From: Pseudopyrenochaeta lycopersici
Taxonomy: Eukaryota; Ascomycota; Dothideomycetes; Pleosporales; Pseudopyrenochaetaceae
Reading direction: 5' to 3'
DNA: 64,000 nt
Assembly (NCBI GenBank): GCA_003313425.1
Contig: NHZP01000081.1
Span: forward strand, 1-64,000
Position numbers and translations under genes: made by a program. The notes below the pieces were generated by a model. The model saw only the letters and a list, made by a program, of their open reading frames with translations. It did no database searches and was not told the DNA's origin. Below, piece after piece: positions 1-11,594 of the stretch (position 1 is its first letter; each line of letters starts with the position of its first letter).

Positions 1-80
1 GCTTCGCTACTCCTTCCAGTCGTTGGCCCTGCTTACATGTAAAGTGTCAGGGGTCAAGGAGCACGGGCTCCTCGACCACT

Positions 81-141
81 TGACAACTTTCTAGTGAAAG
101 GAATCATATATAGGCTGCGCCACACTAGAAAAGTTGTCAGA
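81..141. repeat. Joint hairpin (first copy in the window)
   Basis: Left arm CAACTTTCTAGTG is nearly invariant at all 41 joints. The right arm varies with the cassette that follows: CACTAGAAAGTTG in long form with an inner GGC..GCC mini-hairpin, or the short forms CACTCGAAAGTTG and CACAAGAAAGTTG. The loop contains AAAGGAATCATATATA. The cassette joint falls between GGAA and TCATATAT, as shown by where identity between repeated cassettes stops. In a circularised cassette both arms would come from one molecule, so this is the best candidate for a replication origin, nick site or recombination site. No TAATATTAC-like nonanucleotide is present in the loop. Confidence 0.85.
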
Positions 142-461
142 GGGGCCTGTGCGCGACCCGCACCGCCACCCATATTTGTCCTTCGCCAAATTTTTTTGTC
201 GAAACATCCTAGGGTTCGCACCCTTAACAACAACGCTCCCGCACCGAAAATCCTTTATTGTTATCGCTCCTCTACAAAACCGCACAACACGATTAGGTAG
301 TATTATAACTAACCAACAATTAAAAATAAAAATAGTTCCCACAATATCACATGGACAATATCGCATACACAATAAATATATAACGAAAAGTGCAGTACTA
401 CAATAACCAACGATTACACCCTAACACGCACATTCCGAGCTATAAGTAGAACACTCAAAAA

Positions 462-1263
462 CTACTCTATAACAACAAAACACCTTACATCAGAGCGATC
501 GCAGGGGCAACGCATCCAAGGGCGCGATCCGAGCTGGCGATCACCTACAGCATCTGATACACCTGCCCACCACGTTGGCAAAGGAGCAGGATTGAGCTCA
601 GGGAGTCGAACAAGCCTCCAGCCACATAAGTCCCACAGTTGCTGCTCAACACAGCGAGTCCCAGCACCTACACAAGGGCAGGGAACGGGGGACACAAGCC
701 ATGAGCAGATCTGCTGCACAGAACCCCAAGTGTCATGTCGAACATGTACCAACACCATAGGCGCAATCTCCGCGTAAAGCCACTCAACGGCAGAGGAAAC
801 CAAGGGCGCAACCAACACCTCGCACTCCTGCGGCCCGCGCATAAACTTCGCAACCAATGCAGCCCGTCGTCGCCGGGGCATCAACCCGCCTGGCACACTC
901 CGTAAAAATGATATACAATCATCACACAACGGCGGGAGCCTACCGCTCTCCTTTGTAAACCACCACTTTACACCACATTGCTGCGAAACCTCGCACGTGA
1001 CAGAAACGGCAGCGTCTTGAAACACTACCTTACCGTTAGCAAAACACAGGACCAAGCATGGCCTGTGTGCCACAAACGTAGCACACGTATGAGTCGAACC
1101 AACCTTGGATGTTCTCCACTAGAGATACGATCTCAGCCTCGCTCCCCGAGAAAGGAGCTACGCGACTCTCTTCAAGTGCGTGCACTGCCGCGCTGCACAG
1201 TATAACAGTCCCACTGAGCAAATCCTTTGCTAAACATGCTCCTAGACAACCGAAACGACTCCA
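462..1263 (-). pseudogene. WWVTKESG-family gene, type A copy 1, frameshifted exon 1 (cassette 1)
   Basis: Exon 2 is 462-1024 and intron 1025-1103 (79 nt, GTTGGT donor, GCTAAC branch site, GTAG end). Exon 1 ends at 1104. The exon 2 protein matches copies at 13114, 14694 and 17867 and shows WWFTKESGRLPP near its start and GVSDAVG near its end. Compared with those copies, this one has small length differences near 1198 and 1238; from the ATG at about 1248 the frame now closes early. The cassette lacks the outer half of the left module and no TATA box was found, so the true 5' end is unclear. Both the break and other indels may be consensus errors near a sequence end. Confidence 0.55.
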
Positions 1264-2044
1264 CCGTGAAAAATATCGCGTCCGCGCGAAATGGAAAGCC
1301 AACCTCGCAGTCCCTGAGGGCGTGCAAAAATAGCACGACACTTCCCGTTAAGAAGAGCGCGCCTCCGCTGCGGCTAAATATGACAAACCTTACAGGATTT
1401 GATCATGAAAAGAATTGGATAAAAAGGCGCAAAGAGAGTACTCTCCGAGATGTCGTGGTACCAGACAACTCCTCCTCCGTCATACAACTCGCTGATCGCT
1501 CGACCAACCCCTCACGTCCGTGCTCTGCTTTGCTTACTAATGGCTTTTGCCCCTAGTCTCCAAGGAGCCTAACCCTTCGTACTCCTCTCCAGTCATGGGC
1601 AAAGCTTAGGGTAAAGTTACATGGGTCAGGCAGCACAAGGCTGCCGACCACATTGACAACTTTCTAGTGAAAGGAATCATATATAGCACTCGAAAGTTGT
1701 CGGAGGGGCCCGTGCGCGCAAAATAGCGCCACAGCATCCCAACGTGACTCTCCCGAGCCACAGCCAACCTGACTCGGCGTGCCCTCCAGCCACAAGGAAA
1801 ATGGACTTAGGCATTTTTTTTGAGAGGATTGACATTCCGTCTAAAGGGTAAGGTCCCTAAATAACATAGCTCCGCACAACAACTTCCTTGTTACAATAAT
1901 GATAATACTATAATTAACGTCTCAGTAACTACGTGTGATAAAAATAAGGATTAATAAATCAACGTACTTTACAACACAGTAAACAACTAGTGCTACACGC
2001 CATACCCATATGTAAAATATAGAGGAACTTACTGCTAACCGTTT

Positions 2045-2837
2045 TTACCAACAACGACGGCAAGTCAGCCAGTCCTCTCCTGACGGTTGTACTATTCCTA
2101 CTGCATCGCTGAGTCCAGCAAACCAGTCAGACGTTCCAAACGGCCATACACCCGAAAATTCATCTAAGCGAGTAAACCCTTGATGAAACACCACGTGCAT
2201 ACACACAAGGCTCACATATCCAGTTGAGAGTACATGCGCAGTCCACCCGCGTATTAAAAAACCCTTCGTCTAACGAATACAACAATACAGACGTCATAAA
2301 AGCATCCGCAGTCTGCCCTTCAGGTGTTGTGATAAGAGGAAGAATGCGCTGCATCAACACATCTACTGTCTCTACCGAAAGCTCCGCCAAAACAACTAAG
2401 CTCCGCATTGCCACATACCAGAGCACGTCCACCTTGAGAACTAAGAGAGACTGGCCGGGTGGCCCCCTGCGCAACAAAATACTTATAGTCTTCCAGACAA
2501 AACTTGTGTCCTTGTGCTACACACTCTATAGGAAGGCGTCCGCTCTCCCTGGTAATCCAACAAGATTTTTACCTGACAAATCTATATGTACGGTAAGAGA
2601 CATACCACGCTCCACTAAAACTGTTACTCCGTTAGTTAGGCACTCCCCAACTCAATCTGTCTCTAGACAACAAGAAAGACACTCACCAGGCACGTGATTC
2701 CTCACCGCTTCATGTTCCACGGGTGTCTCTACAGACACAGCAGAAGAAGATCCTTCCTGTACCCTATCTATTACAGATGGGAAACTATTTGTAGCACTAG
2801 GACCCGCCATAGTGCCCTGTCCAGGCCGCGACACCAT
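2045..2837 (-). pseudogene. WWVTKESG-family gene with three frameshifts (cassette 2)
   Basis: Exon 1 is 2687-2837 (ATG at 2837, about 50 aa), intron 2621-2686 (66 nt, GTGAGT donor, ACTAAC branch site, AACAG end), exon 2 2045-2620 with TAA at 2045. Family blocks are all present (ILVERG, SLLVLKVD, ELSVETVDV, RVDCACTLNWICEPC, GLSDAVG) but fall into different frames. One-base changes are inferred near 2565 (loss), 2455 (gain) and 2180 (gain). TATA box TATAAGA at about 2917-2923. Either a decayed gene or, given the same pattern in its neighbours only, a stretch of poor consensus. Confidence 0.7.
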
Positions 2838-3662
2838 CGCAGTATACTAGAACAAAAGAAGCCTCAAGGAACTGAGGAAGTGCAACACCTCCGTGAACGG
2901 GGAAGGGGCTCCCCCCTCTTATATGTTGATATCCATGCTGTCTCTACCAAGAGAACCTAGTCCCCTACGAGGCAAGCGTCTGCCCCTTCCATGTAGTTAT
3001 ATCCATAAACCAATCAGACAACTGATTGAACGCGTTGTGGGGCCAAGAGTGTCTCCCACGTGCCCACTGTGATCATCTGATCTGCACAGTCCGTGCTCCT
3101 GTGGGCTTACAGGGGTCTTTGCCTCTAAACTAATTCTAGTTTAAACACTTCGTTACTCCCTCCAGTCGTAGGCAAAGCTTAGAGTAAAGCCGTCGTGGTC
3201 CCGAGCGCAAGGCTCTCGACCACTTGACAACTTTCTAGTGAAAGGAATCATATATAGGCAAAACGCCACACTAGAAAGTTGAGTCGGGGTCTGTGCGCAC
3301 CCCGCACCGCCACACGAAATTGGACATAGCCAATTTTTCGTGAGATTGATGTTCCATCCTAAGGGCGTCCACACCCTTCATGACGACAGCTCCGCACAAC
3401 AACTTCTTCGTTCTTTTTTCTTGGCTTCTGTACAGAACCTACATACCATAATTAGTGAATAGTAGAAAACAATAAAAATCTACTAAAAAAAAAATGTGCC
3501 TACTATCGTACCTAACAAATATCCACAAACATGTGATACAGTACCACAATCAGCTCAATGCAAAACAACGTACACAGTCCTATCAAAATTAGATACTGAT
3601 ACTATTACTCTACTGTACTCCATACCTATGCTTACAGGTTAACAAAACTTAAGACTTTCGTC

Positions 3663-4467
3663 TCAAAACGCTGGACAATCGCAACTCAGCCAGTTCTCTC
3701 CGGATGATTGTACTCTACCAACAGCGTCACTGATCCCAGCAAACCACACAGACTTTCCAAACGGCCATACACCTTGGAATCCATCCAGCTGAAGAAACCT
3801 CGGAACCCTCGTCGACGTACATAGTACTGATACGCAAGGCTCACAGATCCCCTCTAGCGTGCATCCGCAATCCACGGAAGTACCAAAGTACCCAACGTCT
3901 AGCAAGTACAGCAACATCTCCATGCCTACAGCATCTACAACTTGCCGATCTGCCAGTGTAATAAGCGGCAAGACCCGCCATGCAAGTACATCGAATGTCT
4001 CTAACCGAGAGCCGAGCAAAAGTAACATGGCTCCGCACCACCCCATCCTGATGGAGCGCCTCCACCTTGAGGACCAGGAGCGACTGCCGGGTCCCACCCT
4101 CTGCACACAGTTCCTTATAGTCTTCCAGACATGATATATGTCGTTGCTCCGCGCACTGCCGAGGAGGCTGCCCGCTCTCTTGGTTACCCACCAGGAACAC
4201 CTCCCCGACGCATTCATGCTGAGCGTAAGAGACACACCGCGCTCCACCAAAGCTGTCCGTCTATCAGTTGGGGAGCCCAACTTCTTCTGTGTTTAGAAAA
4301 CAAAGACACTGACTGTGCACGTGATCCCTCACAGTCTGATGTTCCATCAGCGTCTCTACAGACACTACGGAAGAACTCCCTTCCTCTAACGCTTCTAAAA
4401 GAGATAAGAAGCTTATAGTAGCATTGGCTCCCGCCATAGCACTGCCCTGCCCAGGCTGCGACCCCAT
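3663..4467 (-). CDS. WWVTKESG-family protein with an internally frameshifted block (cassette 3)
   Basis: Exon 1 is 4314-4467 and exon 2 3663-4252; the 61-nt intron has a GTCAGT donor and GGACAG end. The spliced frame is open for 247 aa. However, between roughly 4180 and 4003 the family sequence (ESGQPP, CLEDYKELCAEGGT, SLLVLKVE) is in another frame, entered by a one-base loss and left by a one-base gain, so about 60 residues are unlike the family. The C-terminal blocks CGCTLEGICEPC and WFAGISDAVG are intact. TATATAGG promoter at about 4535-4542. The open frame may be accidental, or the indels may be sequencing errors. Confidence 0.6.
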
Positions 4468-5309
4468 CGCACTGTAGTAGAAAACAACTACATAATTGAC
4501 AACACTCCGTGTGTTTGGGAGGAAACCCCTTCTCCTATATACATATCTGACTTGTGCACCGCCAAGAGCAACCTAGTCCCTAGGGAGCGAGAAAACGCAT
4601 ACTCCCTGTGTCTACAGCCATAGACCAATTAGATCAAAGATCTTGTGAGGCACAGCAATCGTCAGATGACTCACGCTCCACGTGATGCCGTGCTTACTAG
4701 TGCTTATGCCTACACTCTAAAGAGTTTAACACTCCGTTGCGATCTCCAATCGCAGGCAAAGCTTACAGGTAAAGTGTCGAGGGTCTCCAGCGCAAGGCTG
4801 GTGACACACTTGACAACTTTCTAGTGAAAGGAATCATATATAGGCTTTTCGCCACACTAGAAAGTTGAGGGAGGGTCTGTGCGCGAAATCCGCGCCACAC
4901 CCCCAGCGCGTGCTCTCTCGAGCAACCGTGACTCAGCATCGCCTCCAGCCCACACACAATCGGACATAGCCAAAAAAATTTGCGATTTTTTTCTTGGACT
5001 TACCGTTTTTTTGTTTTTGGTTGTTCCACATCTCAATCTACTGACTCTGTTTACACACCCCGCTCCCTGAGCTCCTACAGCCGCAACATACTGCAACACA
5101 AATATCATGTGTGCTACAACAACTATTCCTAGTTCCCTCTCTACAGACACGAGAGAAAATCATCATCTTTACTGCTAATTCTTAGCAACAACCTATACTC
5201 GCTTCACGTATACAGAGTACAAAACCTGTCACTCACAGCCCAACGTACAGTATACAACATACACACTTCGTGCAAAATAATTGTCCTACATACGAACAAT
5301 CCCTTCCAT

Positions 5310-5995
5310 CTAAGTCTCCAGCGCCGCCTGATCAGACAAACAACGAGTAGGTCTCAAGACACATTCGCATGTTATATCCATGACACCAAACCCCTCTAAT
5401 AGTACCACTAATACGCTAAACCTGGAACCTTCGACGACTTTATAGACGTTCGGTAGCACACTCTGTACCAGAAAATCAAACGCTGCGTCCGTCAACGGCA
5501 CACACATACTAATCTCCCTCATCCCTAACCCAGTCCGTCCACGCCCGTGGCCTGCATACGTGATGACAAGGTGCGACCCCTTCGCACAGGGTCGGCCCTT
5601 ACTAACAACCTCAAAGTGCCTATAACGTTGCAAAAACTCTGGCGAAATCTCTTTCTCGTCTTCGTCGGATACACCGCGGCCAGGAACCTGTTGATCCTTT
5701 ACAAGGTTCCACTTGACAGTACCAGAAGGCTCCGCCTCGCACCAGACTGATGTGCCTTGCTTCACAAACTCTGTCCCAGAGAACAAGACCAAATTAGTTG
5801 GGGATCTCCCAACTTATATAGAGAGATAAGAGAGCACTCACCGTGCAACTGCGCCTTCAACGTATACACCTCCTCGCTATCCAGCTTCAACGCAGTCCCT
5901 GGGTCTATCTTCATAGACCAATCAGATAAGAAATCTGAATCCGACTTAGGCGTGCTACCCTTTGTCCAGGACCATGATCCGGCTTGCATCTCCAT
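5310..5995 (-). CDS. Short divergent member of the two-exon family (cassette 4)
   Basis: Exon 1 is 5842-5995 and exon 2 5310-5770, giving 204 aa. The intron (71 nt) has a GTGAGT donor, ACTAAT branch site and GACAG end, and splices in phase 1 just before EFVKQGTSV, the position of LVERGVSL in relatives. The WWVTKESG block is reduced to VKWNLVKDQ and the usual C-terminal WF.GISDAVG block is absent; a CxC pair (ITCECVLRPTRC) remains. A TATA box lies at about 6108-6114. Function unknown. Confidence 0.6.
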
Positions 5996-6810
5996 CGCAA
6001 TCAACTACCCGTTGAAATTAAGGAAAGGATATGAAAAATACTACAGAGAAACTGTAGATTTAGATACGCTCACTACCCGTGAGAAGAGATGGAGGGCACT
6101 CGCCTCTCTTATACATCTCTGTCTTCTCAGACCCTTGCCAATGCCAAGCTAAACTATTCCATACTTGGCAGGGTTCTGCCCACTCCATGCTGTCTATGTT
6201 CATAGACCAATCAGACTAAAGATCTGAAAAAGAGAGTGGCAACCCAGCGTCATCTGACTCACACGGTCCGTGCTGCGTGTTGCTTACAGGGGGCAGCGCC
6301 TCTAGCCTACAAGTAGTCTAACACTTCGTTACTCGCTCCACTCGCAGGCTCTGCTTAATTGTAAAGTGGCAAGGGTAACCAGCGCAAGGCTGGTGACCAC
6401 TTGACAACTTTCTAGTGAAAGGAATCATATATAGGCTGCGCCTCACTAGAAAAGTTGAGTCCGGGTCTGTGCGCGAAATCCGCGCCACACCCATGTGACT
6501 CTGCATGGCCCTCCAGCCACAACGAAAATGGACTTACGCATTTTTCGAGAGGTTTGATGTTCCATCCTGAGGGCTCCCACCCTTACTAACCAAGCTCCGC
6601 AACAACGAGAAGTCATTGTTTTAATGGCCCTACCATTACTAAATTAGTACCTACGGGTACAAAAAACAATTGTATACCTACCAACAAAAACTTACTTACT
6701 ATGCTATACAAACAACATATATTAATATACTTTGCAGTCCCAATAATATCCTGAAAAACATACAATAAACATACACTTCATTCCTAGTTTATACTATCCC
6801 CACTACGTTA

Positions 6811-7624
6811 CTATACTCCGTGTTCGTAATAGTAATAACTATCACCGTAACACCTACTCATAAGACACGATAACCAATCTAAACCATACGGTTGCACCTC
6901 CCCTACCGCGTCACTGATCCCACCAAACCAGTTAGAATTAGTTACTGGCCGTACACCAGAAAACCTCGGCCACTTAACAAACCTGGATGAAAAACCATGT
7001 ACATACGCACAAGGCTCACATATAGTATGTCGTGAACATCCGCAGTCCACCCGCGTACTACACCACCCGTTCTCCAACAACTCGAACAATCTATTGACAT
7101 AGAAAGCCTCCACAATCTGCCCATCCGGCCGTATGAGAGAAGGTACGATGCGATACAAGAGAACATCCAATGTCTCTAGAGAGAGCTCCGCAAATACAAC
7201 AATCGTATTCCTCTCGTCGTAATATATGGTTTCCACCTTTACTACAAGAACCGCCTGCCGCATACTACGCTGCACAGCGTGCTGCTGGTAATTATTGAGA
7301 CACTCCGTGTGCTGTTCCTCTACGCACCGCCTAGGGGGTTGCCCACTCTCTTTGGTCACCCACCAAGATTGTCTCCCCGACAATGGCACATGGAAGGTAA
7401 GAGATACACCATACTCTACAAGCACTATTACTCCGTCAGTTGGGACCCCCCCCACTGCAGTGAGAATGAAAAGAAACAGCAACAAACCTACCCGGCACGT
7501 AACTCCGCATCCATTGAATATTCTCAGCTGTCCCTGTGAACGGGTCCCCCCTTCTACCCAAAACAAGCCTGTCTATTGATGGCACGCTACTCGCTAGGGT
7601 GCGCTGCCCGGTATGCGATGCCAT
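6811..7624 (-). CDS. WWVTKESG-family protein (cassette 5)
   Basis: Exon 1 is 7492-7624 (MASHTGQR..., 44 aa) and exon 2 6811-7424; total 248 aa. The 67-nt intron starts GTAGGT and ends AACTGACGGAGTAATAG, with the branch-like ACTGAC 16 nt from the end. Exon 2 shows VLVEYGVSLTF, WWVTKESGQPP, a Cys cluster (VDCGCSRHTICEPC) and WFGGISDAVG. A C run at 7446-7454 lies inside the intron. TATATATAAG promoter at about 7704-7713. Confidence 0.72.
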
Positions 7625-8009
7625 CGCAATGTAAAAACAAAAGGAAAGCACGAGGTTCCTTAGAATGGTGCAACACGTCCGTGAACACAGCTCCTCAGCT
7701 GTCTTATATATACATTCCTGCCCTGCGCGATGCCAAGACCACCTAGTCCCTAGTGAGCATAGGTATGCCCATTCCATGCGTCTATGGAGATAGACCAATC
7801 AAATCATAGATTTAACAGATGTGGCAATCCAACATCACCTGATCCGCACTGTCCGTGCTTTGTATTGCTTACAGGGGCTCTTGCCTCTAGTCTCCAAGGA
7901 GCCTAACGCTTCGCTACTCCCTCCAGTCGTAGGCAACGCATACGTGTAAAGTGTCTAGGATCAGAAGCGCAAGGCTCCTGACCACTTGACAACTTTCTAG
8001 TGAAAGGAA

Positions 8010-8160
8010 TCATATATAGGCGGAACGCCACACTAGAAAGTTGTCGTGGCTGGGGAGTGACCTCCCCGCACACCAAGGAATGCCTGAACGGCATGTACCT
8101 CCAGAACCGCGCTAAACTGCGCACAGGGCAATTGACAACTTCTTTTTGCGCCACACTCTG
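8010..8160. repeat. Alternative right module with second TTGACAACTT (cassette 6)
   Basis: Instead of the usual GTGCGC stem, this module has GGGGAG-TGA-CCTCCCC and ATGCC-TGAAC-GGCAT hairpins. It also carries a second copy of the joint left-arm start, TTGACAACTT, at about 8132. Related versions begin cassettes 20, 30 and 38 (30151, 45987, 58617). Confidence 0.75.
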
Positions 8161-8376
8161 TCGTACTTAGCCAAAATTTCTTTTGAGGGAAAACACCTTA
8201 CAAAATTTCTTTTGAGGGAAAACACCTTACAAAAATTCCATGGCAGCACAATGTGGTACATCCAGACACTCCGTACAACACAGAACACAGTGACTACAGA
8301 ACAACAATCTATTCGTCTCCTAAAACGCAAGTCCCTATAGTACATTAACAACCGTAAATCAAGAATACAGATGTAT

Positions 8377-9131
8377 CTAGTCTGCTCCACCTTCCACAGC
8401 CTCCGCCGTTTGTAAATGCGCTGCAACAACCTTACGGTCCACGCGCAGGGTGTGACAGGGACCACAGTCACACAAATCATCCTTACTGTGCCGGGAACCC
8501 CGTTTGGCTTTGCCTTTTCCAAGCCACATATGTCGCAAAGAACACCTTGCACCAGGCGACAAACTGGAAATCGTACCATCGCCGTGTGAGGTAGGTTCGA
8601 CCACACGAACCATACACACTTCCACCTGCATACCGTCCTTGAAGTGAACATAACACAGCTCGTTTTGCGGACCCACGCATATTTGATGCTTATACTGGCT
8701 GCACCTACCAGTACGCCCACTCTTCGTGAACACCGTGCACTACATCGCCATGTTAGCTTTCCTAACCATACAGTCGAAAAGTTTGCCCCCACTGCTCTGT
8801 CACTAGAGGCAAAAGACATCACTACCTTCTCCAAGTCGCAAAGAAACGGCTCTTTGCCGACATACTTCATCATATCACTGTGCTCCTGCAAATGTCTCTC
8901 CCGCAGCTCACGCCTAGCGGGGCCAGCCTTCCGCGGCAACACAGCCGTGTTGTTGTGCTTGCCGACATGCCTACGACAGGCAACACCTCTACGTTTGCCA
9001 TCCAACGGTTTGCGGAACAAGTCGCTCCACGCCAACACATTACCATGACGACTAGAGGTGCCCACATCGCATCCACTATACATTGCATCCGCATCGTCCC
9101 GCATGTCCTTCTTGGAGGAGCGCTGATTCAT
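8377..9131 (-). CDS. Unrecognised basic, Cys/His-rich protein (cassette 6)
   Basis: Proposed exons are 8826-9131 (ATG at 9131, 102 aa) and 8377-8739, joined across an 86-nt intron with GTAGTG donor, GCTAAC branch site and TGTAG end, giving 222 aa. The branch site and the open frame after it support the join; the donor is weaker, and a nearer GTATGG (35-nt intron) is possible. The protein is Lys/Arg-rich at the N-terminus and contains GRCSQYKHQICVGP and DDLCDCGPCHTLR, possibly metal-binding. It does not match the common family. TATA at about 9244-9252. A short upstream ATG in another frame exists near 9172. Confidence 0.5.
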
Positions 9132-9945
9132 GCTACGCAAAAAGACAGTACCTACCAGTGCAACTCCATGCACACGCGGCAAGACAATCCGCGAGAAGGA
9201 AAAAGGAGAATAAGAAAGAGAGGGACGGGGAGCCCCCTCCCCTCTTATTATATGCCGCACCTCCATGTCGCCATGTGACTTTTGCCCACTTTCCTTGTGT
9301 AGTGCCAAGAGCACCTAGTCCCTAGTTGGCAGTGTGGTGCCCATTCCATGCTGTCTATGTTCATAGACCAATCAGATAGATAATCTGAGAAGTGTGGCAA
9401 CACAATGATCCGATGATCATCACGCACAGTCCGTGCGTTGTGTTACTTACAAGGGGCAGCGCCTCTAAACTAATTCTAGTTTAACCCTTCGGTATTCGTT
9501 CCACTCACAGGCTCTGCTTAGAGGTAAAGCCGTCGTGGTCCCGAGCGCAAGGCTCTCGACCACTTGACAACTTTCTAGTGAAAGGAATCATATATAGGCA
9601 AAACGCCACACTAGAAAGTTGAGGCCTGGCCTGTGCGCGAAGTCCGCGCCACACCCAGGTGACCCAACGTGACTTCCAGCCACAGTAAAATTGGACTTAC
9701 GCATTTTTTTTTGGAAACTCCGTGATCTTCTCAACTCACATTGAGACCCGACAATGAGAGACACGCTGTCCCCAACGTAAACTGCCCTGCCACTCAACAC
9801 ACTCCCGTGAACACTTTACTACCGTCCCATACACTATATTTTAACAACAACGTTCCTTTATTTTTTTTTTAAGAAAATAATAACATACTAACAATAAATG
9901 TTATAAATGTTGTATTGTGTTTGAAATAACGCAAACGCATACTTA

Positions 9946-10791
9946 CTATTTCCTAGTCGTACCCCATAAATACGACAAGAGAAAAGACTCCTTGTATCGT
10001 TCTAACAGATCCTCATAGACTACCCTGCACGTCAACCAATCCATACCCAATGGGAACAATGTCCCTACTGCATGACTGATCCCAGAAAACCACCCAAGAA
10101 GTCCATCGGGATATACACCGTAAAACCTGTCGCAACGTGTAAACCGCCAATCCTCGTACGGCACCGCCTCACACAGTTTACAACACTTATCGAACTCGCA
10201 ACCGCAGTCCATACTACTGGAGAAGCACCCTTCACCGAGCGACGTAAACAATGTCTCCACAAATGAAGGTTCCACAATCTGCCCCGACGGCGGCGACACG
10301 ACAAGCGGCAGTACCCGCTCTACAAACACATCCAGTGTCTCTAGGGAGAGCTTCGCAAAGACAACACTGCTCCACAGTACATTATCCGTCTTAGTATCCA
10401 CCTTGAACACAAGAAGCGCACACACTCTTGCACCCGCAGGAAACGGCAGAGGGTATCCCTCCAAGCACCTGCAAGAACCAGATAGACCACAAGTAAGCGG
10501 AGGCTGCCCGCTCTCCTTGGTAAACCACCAGAACTTCCCGCCACCCGGCTGAACGTGACACGTCAACGAGACACCTTGCTCTACCAGGTCTACACTACCG
10601 TTAGCCGTTGGGTCCCCAACGTCAGACAAGAAAAGAAAAAGACACTTACCGTGTATGTGAGTCCTCACCCACTCTATCTCAGCAGGTTCCCCTGTAAAAC
10701 ATAGGCGTTGGGTACCCACAACCAACGTGTCTGTCGACAATCCTAAAGGACCTTCGTCCAATTCTCTACACACACTGTGTAGCGATGCCAT
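9946..10791 (-). CDS. WWVTKESG-family protein with readable intron (cassette 7)
   Basis: Exon 1 is 10650-10791 (MASLHSVCREL...) and exon 2 9946-10589; 261 aa spliced. The 60-nt intron has a consensus GTAAGT donor, a polypyrimidine stretch, GCTAAC and GTAG. It has no stop and is a multiple of three, so an unspliced RNA would give a protein 20 aa longer. Exon 2 has VDLVEQGVSLTCH at the splice, WWFTKESGQPP, SMDCGCEFDKCCKLC and WFSGISHAVG. The promoter is weak; ATATAG at about 10865-10871. Confidence 0.72.
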   Translation of the reverse strand: MASLHSVCRELDEGPLGLSTDTLVVGTQRLCFTGEPAEIEWVRTHIHGKCLFLFLSDVGDPTANGSVDLVEQGVSLTCHVQPGGGKFWWFTKESGQPPLTCGLSGSCRCLEGYPLPFPAGARVCALLVFKVDTKTDNVLWSSVVFAKLSLETLDVFVERVLPLVVSPPSGQIVEPSFVETLFTSLGEGCFSSSMDCGCEFDKCCKLCEAVPYEDWRFTRCDRFYGVYPDGLLGWFSGISHAVGTLFPLGMDWLTCRVVYEDLLERYKESFLLSYLWGTTRK

Positions 10792-11594
10792 AGCATTCAA
10801 CTCTACGTTGACAAAAGAAGAGCGACAGCACACCACCTCCGTGGGTGGCTACATCTTAAGCTATCTATATCCATCCAGGTCATGGCACCGCCAAGAGGAG
10901 TTATTCCATACTAGACACCAATGTGCCCATTCCATGTTGTCTATGTCCATAGACCAATCAGAAGCCTGATTGAAGAAAGAGTGGGCAAACCATGGTCATC
11001 TGACCCGCGACGTCCGTGCTCTGGCTTACTTAAGAGTGCAGTGCCTCTAGTCTTATTCAAGACTAACACTTCGTTGTTCCCTCCAGTCACAGGCTCTGCT
11101 TACAGGTAAAGTGTCGAGGGTCTCCAGCGCAAGGCTGGTGACCACTTGACAACTTTCTAGTGAAAGGAATCATATATACACAAGAAAGTTGACAGAATGG
11201 GCCCGTGCCCATCACAACCCGTCTGTGCGCAGAACCCGCCACAGCTAACGTGACCCTGCGTGACTGTCAGCCACAGGGAAATTGGACTTAGCCAATTTTT
11301 TGAAGACTCGATGTTCCATCCTGAGGGCTCCCACCCTTACTAACCAAGCTCCGCCATACAAATTCTTTGTTACTCTTCCTACTGCCGTATAACCCCTACA
11401 TTATAACGTTAGTATATATTAGACTAAATAGTAACTCAATTTTCAAGGAAAATAAATAAAATAAAAGACATATACAACACATACTTGCTATTCAAAAATC
11501 TACACCCATAACCATAGCTTTAAAGGCGCCACCGGTCCCTTACTAAGACATGACACTGACTGAATACGTCCTCCTATAACAACCTGCCTATTCT

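Noticed and set aside
290..302. TAGTATTAT in the type A spacer, close to the CRESS origin nonanucleotide TAGTATTAC
   Set aside because: It differs at the last base, is not in a hairpin loop, lies about 190 nt from the joint and is absent from other cassette types.
8112..9314. A single 400-aa protein on the minus strand of cassette 6
   Set aside because: The long frame crosses a probable intron, begins at a non-ATG codon upstream of the TATA box and becomes low-quality after 8740; the spliced model fits better.
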